A DNA stretch of 6,403 bases from Piscirickettsiaceae bacterium. Its GTDB lineage: Bacteria > Pseudomonadota > Gammaproteobacteria > Nitrosococcales > Methylophagaceae. Where the stretch lies: positions 1 to 6,403 of the forward strand of contig DAOUSV010000087.1 of NCBI GenBank assembly GCA_030627065.1, given 5' to 3'. Position 1 is the stretch's first letter; every line of letters begins with the position of its first letter. The notes under the pieces are model-generated. The model was not told where the DNA came from, made no database searches, and was given only the letters and a program-made list of their open reading frames with translations. The position numbers and the translations under genes are program-made. Shown here piece after piece: positions 1 to 5,654 of the stretch.

Positions 1-237
1 ATGGCACGAGTATGTCAGGTAACGGGTAAACGCCCAATGGCTGGGAACAATGTTTCTCACGCAAACAATAAAACACGTCGTCGGTTTCTACCGAATCTTC
101 ACCCTCACCGCATTTGGGTTGAATCAGAAAACCGCTGGGTAAAATTACGTGTAAGTAATCACGGTTTACGCATTATCGATAAAAAAGGCATCGATGCCGT
201 TTTAGTTGATATCCGTGCTCGTGGCCAAAAAGTTTAG
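1..237 (+). CDS. rpmB: 50S ribosomal protein L28
   Basis: This is a structural protein of the large ribosomal subunit. The 78-residue product matches the length of E. coli L28 and shares its hallmark stretches: an N-terminal ARVCQVTGKRP segment, RRFLPNLHPHR around residues 27-37, WVESE, and IDKKGIDAVL near residues 59-68. Only one cysteine is present (C5), so this is the form without paired zinc-binding cysteines. The ATG is the first base of the window, so the start fits the family but its ribosome binding site and promoter lie outside. The stop codon TAG overlaps the Shine-Dalgarno of rpmG, which follows 11 bases later, and the two genes are almost certainly co-transcribed as in other gammaproteobacteria. 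Confidence 0.97.
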   Translation: MARVCQVTGKRPMAGNNVSHANNKTRRRFLPNLHPHRIWVESENRWVKLRVSNHGLRIIDKKGIDAVLVDIRARGQKV

Positions 238-240
238 GAG
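236..240 (+). promoter_or_regulatory. Ribosome binding site of rpmG
   Basis: AGGAG lies 8 bases before the ATG at 249 and shares bases with the TAG stop of rpmB. It fixes the rpmG start at 249, which gives the short 51-residue form of L33. The overlap suggests that ribosomes ending rpmB can pass directly to rpmG. Confidence 0.8.
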
Positions 241-248
241 ATTAAATT

Positions 249-404
249 ATGCGCGAAAAAATTAAATTAGTATCATCTGCTGGTACCGGTCACTATTACA
301 CGACTGATAAAAACAAACGTACAATGCCTGAAAAATTGGAATTGAAGAAATTCGATCCAGTTGTTCGCAAACACGTGATGTATAAAGAAGCTAAAATCAA
401 ATAA
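249..404 (+). CDS. rpmG: 50S ribosomal protein L33
   Basis: This is a small structural protein of the large ribosomal subunit. The 51-residue product begins MREKIKLVSSAGTGHYYTT, continues with DKNKRTMPEKLELKKFDPVV, and ends in the conserved HVMYKEAKIK. It starts at the internal methionine position used by Pseudomonas-type L33, so it lacks the four extra N-terminal residues of the E. coli protein. It contains no cysteine, so it is the zinc-independent form. A good AGGAG site sits 8 bases upstream and overlaps the rpmB stop. An intrinsic terminator begins 21 bases after its stop codon and closes the rpmBG unit. Confidence 0.97.
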   Translation: MREKIKLVSSAGTGHYYTTDKNKRTMPEKLELKKFDPVVRKHVMYKEAKIK

Positions 405-425
405 GCTTGTTAATTCCTCAATATC

Positions 426-451
426 AAAACCCGCTATTTGCGGGTTTTTTT
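426..451 (+). terminator. Intrinsic terminator after rpmBG
   Basis: AAAACCCGC (426-434) pairs perfectly with GCGGGTTTT (440-448) across a five-base TATTT loop. This makes a 9-bp stem with a GC-rich core, and the T-run extends to 451. It is a canonical Rho-independent terminator on the + strand. The A-run on the 5' side could give weaker termination in the opposite direction, but no minus-strand gene is present to use it. It separates the ribosomal protein transcript from the EAL-HDOD gene, so that gene should have its own promoter unless readthrough is substantial. Confidence 0.93.
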
Positions 452-473
452 ATGCCTGAGATTCAGCTAGAAT
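445..473 (+). promoter_or_regulatory. Possible weak promoter of EAL-HDOD gene
   Basis: A promoter is expected between the terminator and the ATG at 499. The best -10-like hexamer is TAGAAT at 468-473, one mismatch from TATAAT. The position 17 bases upstream holds only the terminator T-run (TTTTTT), a poor -35 element. The placement would give a leader of about 20 bases that includes the AAGGA ribosome site. This is a tentative call from base matching alone. Confidence 0.22.
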
Positions 474-487
474 ACACGTTCGTTTTT

Positions 488-492
488 AAGGA
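488..492 (+). promoter_or_regulatory. Ribosome binding site of EAL-HDOD gene
   Basis: AAGGA lies 6 bases before the ATG at 499 and supports this start over any downstream methionine. The EAL motif begins only 26 residues later, so a later start would cut into the domain. Confidence 0.7.
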
Positions 493-498
493 TAGAAA

Positions 499-1719
499 AT
501 GGTCGACAAACAAACAAACCATATCATCATTGCTAGACAACCCATTTTTGATACTGATCTTAATGTATATGCCTATGAACTATTGTTTCGAGGACATGAT
601 AACCACCTTGAGTCAGGCGTAACAGCTGATTCTGGCGATTACGCAACTAGCCAAGTAATCAACCATACCTTTATGGAGTTAGGTGTTGAGCGCGTTATTG
701 GTAATAAAATTGCGTTTATAAACTTAACAACAAACTTTATCCTCACCGATAATCCTCTTCCCTTTACACAAGACCGCGTTGTTCTCGAAATACTTGAAGA
801 TGTCGTTGTTACTGACGAAATAATTGAAGCCGTTGAGAAATTAGTAGCTCAAGGTTATACCATTGCGTTAGATGATTTTATTTTTGATGAATCACTACGT
901 CCTCTCGTTAAGCTCTCTAAAATTATTAAAATAGATTTGCTCGCCTTAACGGATGATGAACTTCGCGAACATGTTGCCATTTTAAAACCAGAGGGTGTTC
1001 AACTACTTGCTGAAAAAGTAGAAACGCAAGAACAGTATCAACTTTGCCAAGAGTTAGGCTTTGATTTTTATCAAGGTTATTTCTTTTGCAAGCCCAGCAT
1101 TATCACTGAAGAAGCCATTCCAGATGATAATTCAGGGCTTTTTAGAATTATCAATACCTTACAAAACCCTGATATTCAAATTGAAGATGTAGAAGCATTA
1201 ATAAGCCAAGATGTAGGCTTAAGCTATAAACTGCTACGTTTGCTTAACTCAGCATCAATGGGCTTACCTAGAAAAGTAGAGTCAATTCGTCAAGGACTTG
1301 TTATTTTAGGGTTAAAAGCTATTAAATCGTGGGCTATATTAATTGCGCTCAATGATGTCCCCACTAAAATTCCTGAAATAATGACTAATGCACTTGTCCG
1401 AGCAAAAATGTGTGAAGAACTAGCTGATACTTATCATTGTGATAAGGGTTCAGCTTTCATGGTTGGCTTGTTCTCAGCTATTGATGCCATCATGTCTAGA
1501 CCAATGGATGAAATACTTAAAGAATTACCCCTAGCGAACGACATCAAACAAACCCTAGAGCACAGAAAGGGTAAACTCGGCAATCTATTAAATGACGTTA
1601 TTCATTATGAGCAAGGTCGTTGGGAAGAAATAGAACAATCACAACAACTATTTGATGTTCTCAGTCCTGCTTATATAAATGCAACAGAATGGACAATAAA
1701 CACTCAAGCTTCGTTATAA
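499..1719 (+). CDS. EAL and HDOD domain signalling protein
   Basis: This 406-residue soluble protein has the architecture of the YuxH/CdgJ type of cyclic-di-GMP-related proteins: a short EAL domain (about residues 8-205) followed by an HDOD domain (about 210-395). No signal peptide, membrane segment or sensor domain is seen. EAL-domain residues tied to c-di-GMP hydrolysis are largely kept: ELLFR (E27), N75 in INLT, E97 and E100 in LEILE, D125 and D126, K144 in KID, E172 and E175 in AEKVE, and Q192 in QGYFF. The usual DDFGTG loop is DDFIFD instead, so activity may be weak or lost. The HDOD part shows DVGLSYKLLRLLNSA (238-252) and IRQGLVILGLKAIKSW (263-278). It lacks the HD metal-binding pair, as is normal for HDOD, and such domains usually act in protein interaction. 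The gene stands alone after a terminator, and its stop falls 8 bases before the ABC ATPase gene. Its target is unknown. Confidence 0.9.
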   Translation: MVDKQTNHIIIARQPIFDTDLNVYAYELLFRGHDNHLESGVTADSGDYATSQVINHTFMELGVERVIGNKIAFINLTTNFILTDNPLPFTQDRVVLEILEDVVVTDEIIEAVEKLVAQGYTIALDDFIFDESLRPLVKLSKIIKIDLLALTDDELREHVAILKPEGVQLLAEKVETQEQYQLCQELGFDFYQGYFFCKPSIITEEAIPDDNSGLFRIINTLQNPDIQIEDVEALISQDVGLSYKLLRLLNSASMGLPRKVESIRQGLVILGLKAIKSWAILIALNDVPTKIPEIMTNALVRAKMCEELADTYHCDKGSAFMVGLFSAIDAIMSRPMDEILKELPLANDIKQTLEHRKGKLGNLLNDVIHYEQGRWEEIEQSQQLFDVLSPAYINATEWTINTQASL

Positions 1720-1720
1720 T
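1690..1720 (+). promoter_or_regulatory. Candidate promoter of ABC cassette
   Basis: TGGACA at 1690-1695 differs from the -35 consensus at one base, and TATAAT at 1715-1720 matches the -10 consensus perfectly. The 19-base spacer is longer than the preferred 17. The elements lie in the last codons of the EAL-HDOD gene, and its TAA stop is inside the -10 box. Transcription would start near 1727, at or just before the ATG at 1728. An AT-rich genome can produce such matches by chance, so this is only suggestive. Confidence 0.35.
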
Positions 1721-1727
1721 AGGCGTT

Positions 1728-2669
1728 ATGTCTACCTTATTATCTGCAAAATCATTATCACATCGCTACGGCACACAACTCGCTGTCAATAATGTTAGTT
1801 TTGAAATATACAAAGGCGAAGTGCTTGGCTTTTTAGGCCCCAATGGCGCGGGTAAAAGTACCACTATGAAAATGCTCAGTGGTAATTTAGCACCCAATCA
1901 AGGCGAGATCATTATCAATGGCTATGACTTATTAACCGAGCCTAAGCAAGCCAAAGCGCAGATTGGTTATCTACCTGAGCAGCCGCCTCTTTATAAAGAA
2001 CTCACCGTTAAAGAATTTTTATCTTTTTGTGCTCAAATCAATAAAATACCAAAATCTACAATCAAATCTGCCGTCGATACAGCAATAGAACGCTGTGGGC
2101 TATCAAATGTAACAAAGCGTCTTATTGCTAACCTATCTAAAGGTTATCAACAACGTGTTGGCATCGCTCAAGCAATTATTCACACTCCAGCGGTTGTTAT
2201 TCTTGATGAACCCACGTCAGGGCTTGATCCCATCCAAATCAAAGAAATTCGCCACTTAATTCGTGATATTGCCACTGAACATAGTGTTATTTTATCGACT
2301 CATATTTTGCCCGAAGTACAAACGCTTTGTGATCGCGTACAAATCATTAATCAAGGACAATTAGTGTTTATGGATACTCTGGCAGGCCTTAGTCAGCATA
2401 TGGAGTCATCCAATCTAATCGTCACCTTAAATTCACCACCTACTATTGACCAATTACAAAACATTTCAGGTGTCGTTTCTGTTGAACTACTCAATACAAC
2501 ACAATTCAAACTTTACTATCAGCCAGATAATAATCCAACCGAAGCATTAGTTAACCTTGCTGTAAATCAGCATTGGCAACTAACAGAACTCATGCCAAAC
2601 CAACATTCATTAGAAGATATCTTTATGAATATTATTCAACAAGAATCAGCCGATGAGGAAAAAGCCTAA
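1728..2669 (+). CDS. ABC-2 type transporter ATP-binding protein
   Basis: This cytoplasmic ATPase powers the neighbouring permease. With the start at 1728 it has 313 residues. All nucleotide-binding motifs are intact: Walker A GPNGAGKST (37-45), Q-loop Q85 in PEQPPLY, signature LSKGYQQ (136-142), Walker B VVILDE (156-161), D-loop SGLD (164-167) and the switch histidine H192. About 100 residues follow the ATPase core and end in SLEDIFMNI, a pattern common in ABC-2 exporter and GldA/NosF-like ATPases. An in-frame ATG at 1689 would add 13 residues, but it has no ribosome site, overlaps the EAL-HDOD gene and extends beyond the usual family N-terminus (SAKSLSHRYGTQLAV). Only a weak AGG precedes 1728. 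It is the first gene of the cassette, and its stop overlaps the permease start by one base. Similarity to GldA is inferred mainly from the following genes. Confidence 0.92.
   Translation: MSTLLSAKSLSHRYGTQLAVNNVSFEIYKGEVLGFLGPNGAGKSTTMKMLSGNLAPNQGEIIINGYDLLTEPKQAKAQIGYLPEQPPLYKELTVKEFLSFCAQINKIPKSTIKSAVDTAIERCGLSNVTKRLIANLSKGYQQRVGIAQAIIHTPAVVILDEPTSGLDPIQIKEIRHLIRDIATEHSVILSTHILPEVQTLCDRVQIINQGQLVFMDTLAGLSQHMESSNLIVTLNSPPTIDQLQNISGVVSVELLNTTQFKLYYQPDNNPTEALVNLAVNQHWQLTELMPNQHSLEDIFMNIIQQESADEEKA
2655..2660 (+). promoter_or_regulatory. Ribosome binding site of permease gene
   Basis: GAGGAA sits inside the 3' end of the ATPase gene, 8 bases before the ATG at 2669. It is the clearest ribosome site in the cassette and supports an independent or reinforced start at the TAATG junction. 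Confidence 0.7.
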
Positions 2670-3421
2670 TGCTGATATTGGCTCGCAATGAATTATATCG
2701 CCTCTTTTTATCACCTCTCGCATGGGTGATATTAGCCCTAAGTCAATTAATCTTGGCCTATTCATTCTTAACTGATATTGATTACTTTATTCAGATCCAA
2801 GCTAAAATCTCAGCTATTCCTGGTGCGCCCGGTGTAACTGAGTTAATTGCAATGCCATTATTAAGTAATGCTGCCACATTATTATTATTGCTAACACCAC
2901 TTATCACCATGCGTTTGATTGCTGAAGATCGCCGTAATGATAGCTTACCCTTATTATTATCCGCACCACTTTCAACCCAACAAATTATCCTAGGAAAGTA
3001 TCTAGGCACGCTTGGGTTTTTTATTATCTTATTAGTATTGATTAGCGCGATGCCTCTATCTTTAGCACTAGGTAGTGAACTTGACTTCAGGCTGTTTTCA
3101 TCAGGAATAATAGGCTTAACACTCCTTGTAGCGACTTTTATCGCCATAGGCTTGTACATGTCTTGTCTAACGAAACAGCCTGCTATCGCCGCAATCAGCA
3201 CCTTTAGCTTCCTATTCTTACTATGGATCATTGATTGGGCTGGCGACACACAAATAGCCGCAGAGTCATCAGGCCTATTCAATTGGTTATCCATGCTTCG
3301 CCACTTTGAACCCTTATTGCAAGGCGAAGTAAATAGTAGTGACATTGCCTATTTCTTTATTGTTGTCACCGCCTTTTTAGCATTAGCTATTCGTAAACTT
3401 GATTCGGAACGTCTTAGCTAA
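2669..3421 (+). CDS. ABC-2 type permease, GldF/NosY-like
   Basis: This 250-residue inner-membrane permease forms the transport channel with the preceding ATPase, presumably as a dimer. Six hydrophobic segments can be seen, at about residues 12-34, 63-82, 112-134, 143-166, 172-190 and 226-241. After the second lies the cytoplasmic signature of this family, MRLIAEDRRNDSLPLLLSAP (81-100), then STQQIILGKYLG (102-113). This corresponds to the EExRxGTxExLLxxP...GK pattern of ABC-2 permeases. The start overlaps the ATPase stop as TAATG and has a GAGGAA site. The end overlaps the GldG-like gene in the same way. It resembles GldF and NosY in size and motif, and the GldG-like neighbour favours the GldF-type assignment. 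The substrate is unknown, and the cassette has no solute-binding protein of a classical importer. Confidence 0.88.
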   Translation: MLILARNELYRLFLSPLAWVILALSQLILAYSFLTDIDYFIQIQAKISAIPGAPGVTELIAMPLLSNAATLLLLLTPLITMRLIAEDRRNDSLPLLLSAPLSTQQIILGKYLGTLGFFIILLVLISAMPLSLALGSELDFRLFSSGIIGLTLLVATFIAIGLYMSCLTKQPAIAAISTFSFLFLLWIIDWAGDTQIAAESSGLFNWLSMLRHFEPLLQGEVNSSDIAYFFIVVTAFLALAIRKLDSERLS

Positions 3422-4782
3422 TGAATATAAACTCAAAAATACGCATCAACCTAAAAATACAGAATGTAATCTTTTATATACTGCTTATTATCGCGGTATC
3501 TCTACTTGCTCAGTTCTCATTAAAAACAAATATCAATGCGGACTGGACAGAAAATAGTCGCCACAGCTTGTCGGATACTAGCACTGACTTTCTAAAACAA
3601 TTACAGAAAACGATTACTATTCAAGCCTTTGTTAGTCCAACATACCAACATCATGCAGCCCTTGAATCACTACTTACTCGCTATCAACGACACAGTAAGT
3701 TTATAGATATTCAGTATATTAACCCTAATTTTTCACCTGAAGTTGTTCGCAGTATGAATATTCAACAGCAAGGTGAATTAGTAATTTTATCAGGCGATAA
3801 ACAACAGCATGTATTTGATCTATCTGAACAATCACTGACCAATGCACTTATCACTGTTTCTCGCTCGCAAGAACAATGGCTGATATTTATTGAAGGACAT
3901 GGCGAACGCAGCCCCTTCAACCAAGCTAACTTCAATTTAGGCACTTGGGGCGAACAGCTAAAGCAAAAGGGCTTCAAATTACAAGGCTTAAACCTTGTCG
4001 AACACAGTCAAATTCCGGACAATACTGCGGCAGTGATAATTGCCAGCCCAGAACAAACATGGCTTGATGGTGAAATCGAGATTATAAAACGCTATATTGA
4101 TGATGGAGGCAATGTATTATGGCTTGCAGAACCTGAACAGCATCAGCACTTATCAAGCCTTGCAGAACACCTTGGTATTGACTTTATTTCAGGCACAGTC
4201 ATTGATCCAAATGCCGAATTATTAGGCATTACAGATCCCCAGTTTGCATTGATTACAGAATATGCCAATCACCCTATAGGTATCGCTACCACTGGCGTAA
4301 CGCTACTTCCACAAGCGACGGCAATAGATGTTGTTGACGACAATGACTGGAACTATCTCCCTTTATTAATATCTGCCGAAAACACATGGAGCGAAACGGG
4401 GCCTATTGATGAAAACAGTGATATACCACCACTGTTTGATTTAGGTAATGATAGCGCGGGCCCTTTAAACTTAGGTTATTTGCTCACACAAACATCCGAT
4501 GAAAGAGATGCAGAACAACGTATTGCCATCATTGGGGATGGTGACTTTTTATCCAATACGTATATTGGTAATGGCGCTAACCTTGAATTAGGTATTGCCT
4601 TAATGAACTGGTTAGCAGGTGATGATGATTTAATCTCAATTCCAGTGAAAACCACGCTAGATAATCAACTTGAATTAAGTAAAACACAGTCCCTATTTAT
4701 AGGCTTAGGCTTTTTGATTGTTATTCCTATACTACTACTCACAATTGGCTTTACTTTGTGGCGATATAGACGTAGACGATGA
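3421..4782 (+). CDS. GldG-like ABC transporter auxiliary protein
   Basis: This 453-residue protein fits the GldG / ABC-type uncharacterised transport auxiliary family. One helix lies near the N-terminus (about 15-34) and another at the C-terminus (about 423-447), followed by the basic tail RYRRRR. Basic residues before the first helix and after the last place both ends in the cytoplasm and residues of about 35-422 in the periplasm. Family marks are NSRHSLSDTSTDFLKQL (45-61), FIEGHGERSP (156-165) and IGDGDFLSNTYIG (371-383). The middle carries Rossmann-like strands such as AAVIIASP (203-210) and GGNVLWLAEP (229-238). It overlaps the permease stop by one base and the DUF4340 gene by four. In Bacteroidetes, GldG works with GldA and GldF in gliding motility. 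Outside that group the role is not established, and gliding should not be assumed here. Confidence 0.87.
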   Translation: MNINSKIRINLKIQNVIFYILLIIAVSLLAQFSLKTNINADWTENSRHSLSDTSTDFLKQLQKTITIQAFVSPTYQHHAALESLLTRYQRHSKFIDIQYINPNFSPEVVRSMNIQQQGELVILSGDKQQHVFDLSEQSLTNALITVSRSQEQWLIFIEGHGERSPFNQANFNLGTWGEQLKQKGFKLQGLNLVEHSQIPDNTAAVIIASPEQTWLDGEIEIIKRYIDDGGNVLWLAEPEQHQHLSSLAEHLGIDFISGTVIDPNAELLGITDPQFALITEYANHPIGIATTGVTLLPQATAIDVVDDNDWNYLPLLISAENTWSETGPIDENSDIPPLFDLGNDSAGPLNLGYLLTQTSDERDAEQRIAIIGDGDFLSNTYIGNGANLELGIALMNWLAGDDDLISIPVKTTLDNQLELSKTQSLFIGLGFLIVIPILLLTIGFTLWRYRRRR

Positions 4783-5654
4783 AATTAAATTACCTAATAA
4801 ATAGTCTTTTACTCTGCCTTATCGCTGGACTATACTGGTTCAATAACCAAGAATCAGTCGATGTTAATGAGCTACAAATGCTGACAACGCTTGAGCCACG
4901 TGATATCCAACACATTGCTATTTCACGCCCTAATTCCTCGGACATCACACTAGATAAATCAGGTTCAGGCTGGCAAATAAGCAGCCCCTTTCAAGCCCAA
5001 GCAAATACAACTCGCATTAAGCTATTACTCTCATTATTAAATACGGTAAGCTATGCTCAATTAAATAATAGCCAAACATTGCAACAATTCGGCTTAGGTT
5101 CCAGCTCTGTTCAGCTAACGCTTAATGAGCACACCTTTCAGTTTGGTGATATTGAATCCATTAGCAATCATCGTTATATCTTATATAATAAAGTTGTTCA
5201 TTTAGTCGAAGATAAAGTGATGCCAATGCTTAAGACAAATGCTTCAAGCTTTATTGAAAACAGATTATTAAGCAAAGACAGTCGTATTCAGAAAATATCT
5301 TTGCCTCTACGTAATGAAGATCATAGCCTATCAAATCAGTTCGTAACCATTGAGAAAATAAATGGTCATTGGCAAAGTGAGTCCTCGAACTATACTGCGG
5401 ACCAACTCACCACATTGATTGATGCATGGCAACATGCCTATGCCTTACAAGTATTACTTATCGGGCCCAATTCTCAACAAAGTATTAATGGCTCTATCAA
5501 AATATGGTTAAACGATGAACCACCCGCGATTGAGTTCAGCATACAACAATCCAATAAGGCACTCTATATCATTGATACTAATAGTAATCTGAAATATCAA
5601 TTTACTAACGGCATGACGAAACAGTTATTCCCAACTAATATAAGCACACCATAA
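4779..5654 (+). CDS. DUF4340 membrane-anchored protein
   Basis: This 291-residue protein has one N-terminal hydrophobic helix (about 4-21) after a short basic start. The rest is probably periplasmic and rich in beta strands. The helix contains C13, but LLLC is not a convincing lipobox, so a transmembrane anchor is more likely than a lipoprotein. The repeated DUF4340 layout is visible: IQHIAISRP (43-51), ITLDKSGSGWQISSPFQAQA (56-75), then a helix with LLLSLLNTVSYAQ (82-94). A second similar unit covers VTIEKINGHWQSES (189-202) followed by LTTLIDAW (210-217). DUF4340 proteins commonly sit beside GldG-like ABC genes, and this position supports a shared complex. The start overlaps the GldG-like stop as ATGA, and its own stop overlaps the mutM start as TAATG. 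No biochemical function is known to me. Confidence 0.82.
   Translation: MKLNYLINSLLLCLIAGLYWFNNQESVDVNELQMLTTLEPRDIQHIAISRPNSSDITLDKSGSGWQISSPFQAQANTTRIKLLLSLLNTVSYAQLNNSQTLQQFGLGSSSVQLTLNEHTFQFGDIESISNHRYILYNKVVHLVEDKVMPMLKTNASSFIENRLLSKDSRIQKISLPLRNEDHSLSNQFVTIEKINGHWQSESSNYTADQLTTLIDAWQHAYALQVLLIGPNSQQSINGSIKIWLNDEPPAIEFSIQQSNKALYIIDTNSNLKYQFTNGMTKQLFPTNISTP

Noticed and set aside
407..622. 71-residue open frame on the + strand across the terminator and the start of the EAL-HDOD gene
   Set aside because: It runs through the intrinsic terminator and overlaps a well-supported gene in another frame. It has no ribosome site and no recognisable protein features.
1689..1727. Upstream in-frame start for the ATPase gene adding 13 residues
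   Set aside because: There is no Shine-Dalgarno before 1689, the extension overlaps the EAL-HDOD gene, and the added residues do not belong to the usual N-terminus of this ATPase family.
405..1727. Horizontal insertion of the block between rpmG and mutM by a mobile element
   Set aside because: No transposase, integrase, terminal inverted repeats, direct repeats or tRNA target are visible, and base and codon use look the same as in rpmG and mutM.
2791..3345. 184-residue minus-strand open frame inside the permease gene
   Set aside because: It lies wholly antisense to a gene with clear family motifs. Its translation is low in family-like features and is best explained as a shadow of the coding strand.
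3762..3977. 71-residue minus-strand open frame inside the GldG-like gene
   Set aside because: It is short, cysteine- and serine-rich, and antisense to a well-supported gene, with no independent support.
4779..4830. Lipoprotein signal in the DUF4340 protein around C13
   Set aside because: The residues before the cysteine are LLL, which lack the small residue needed just before a lipobox cysteine. A simple membrane anchor fits better.
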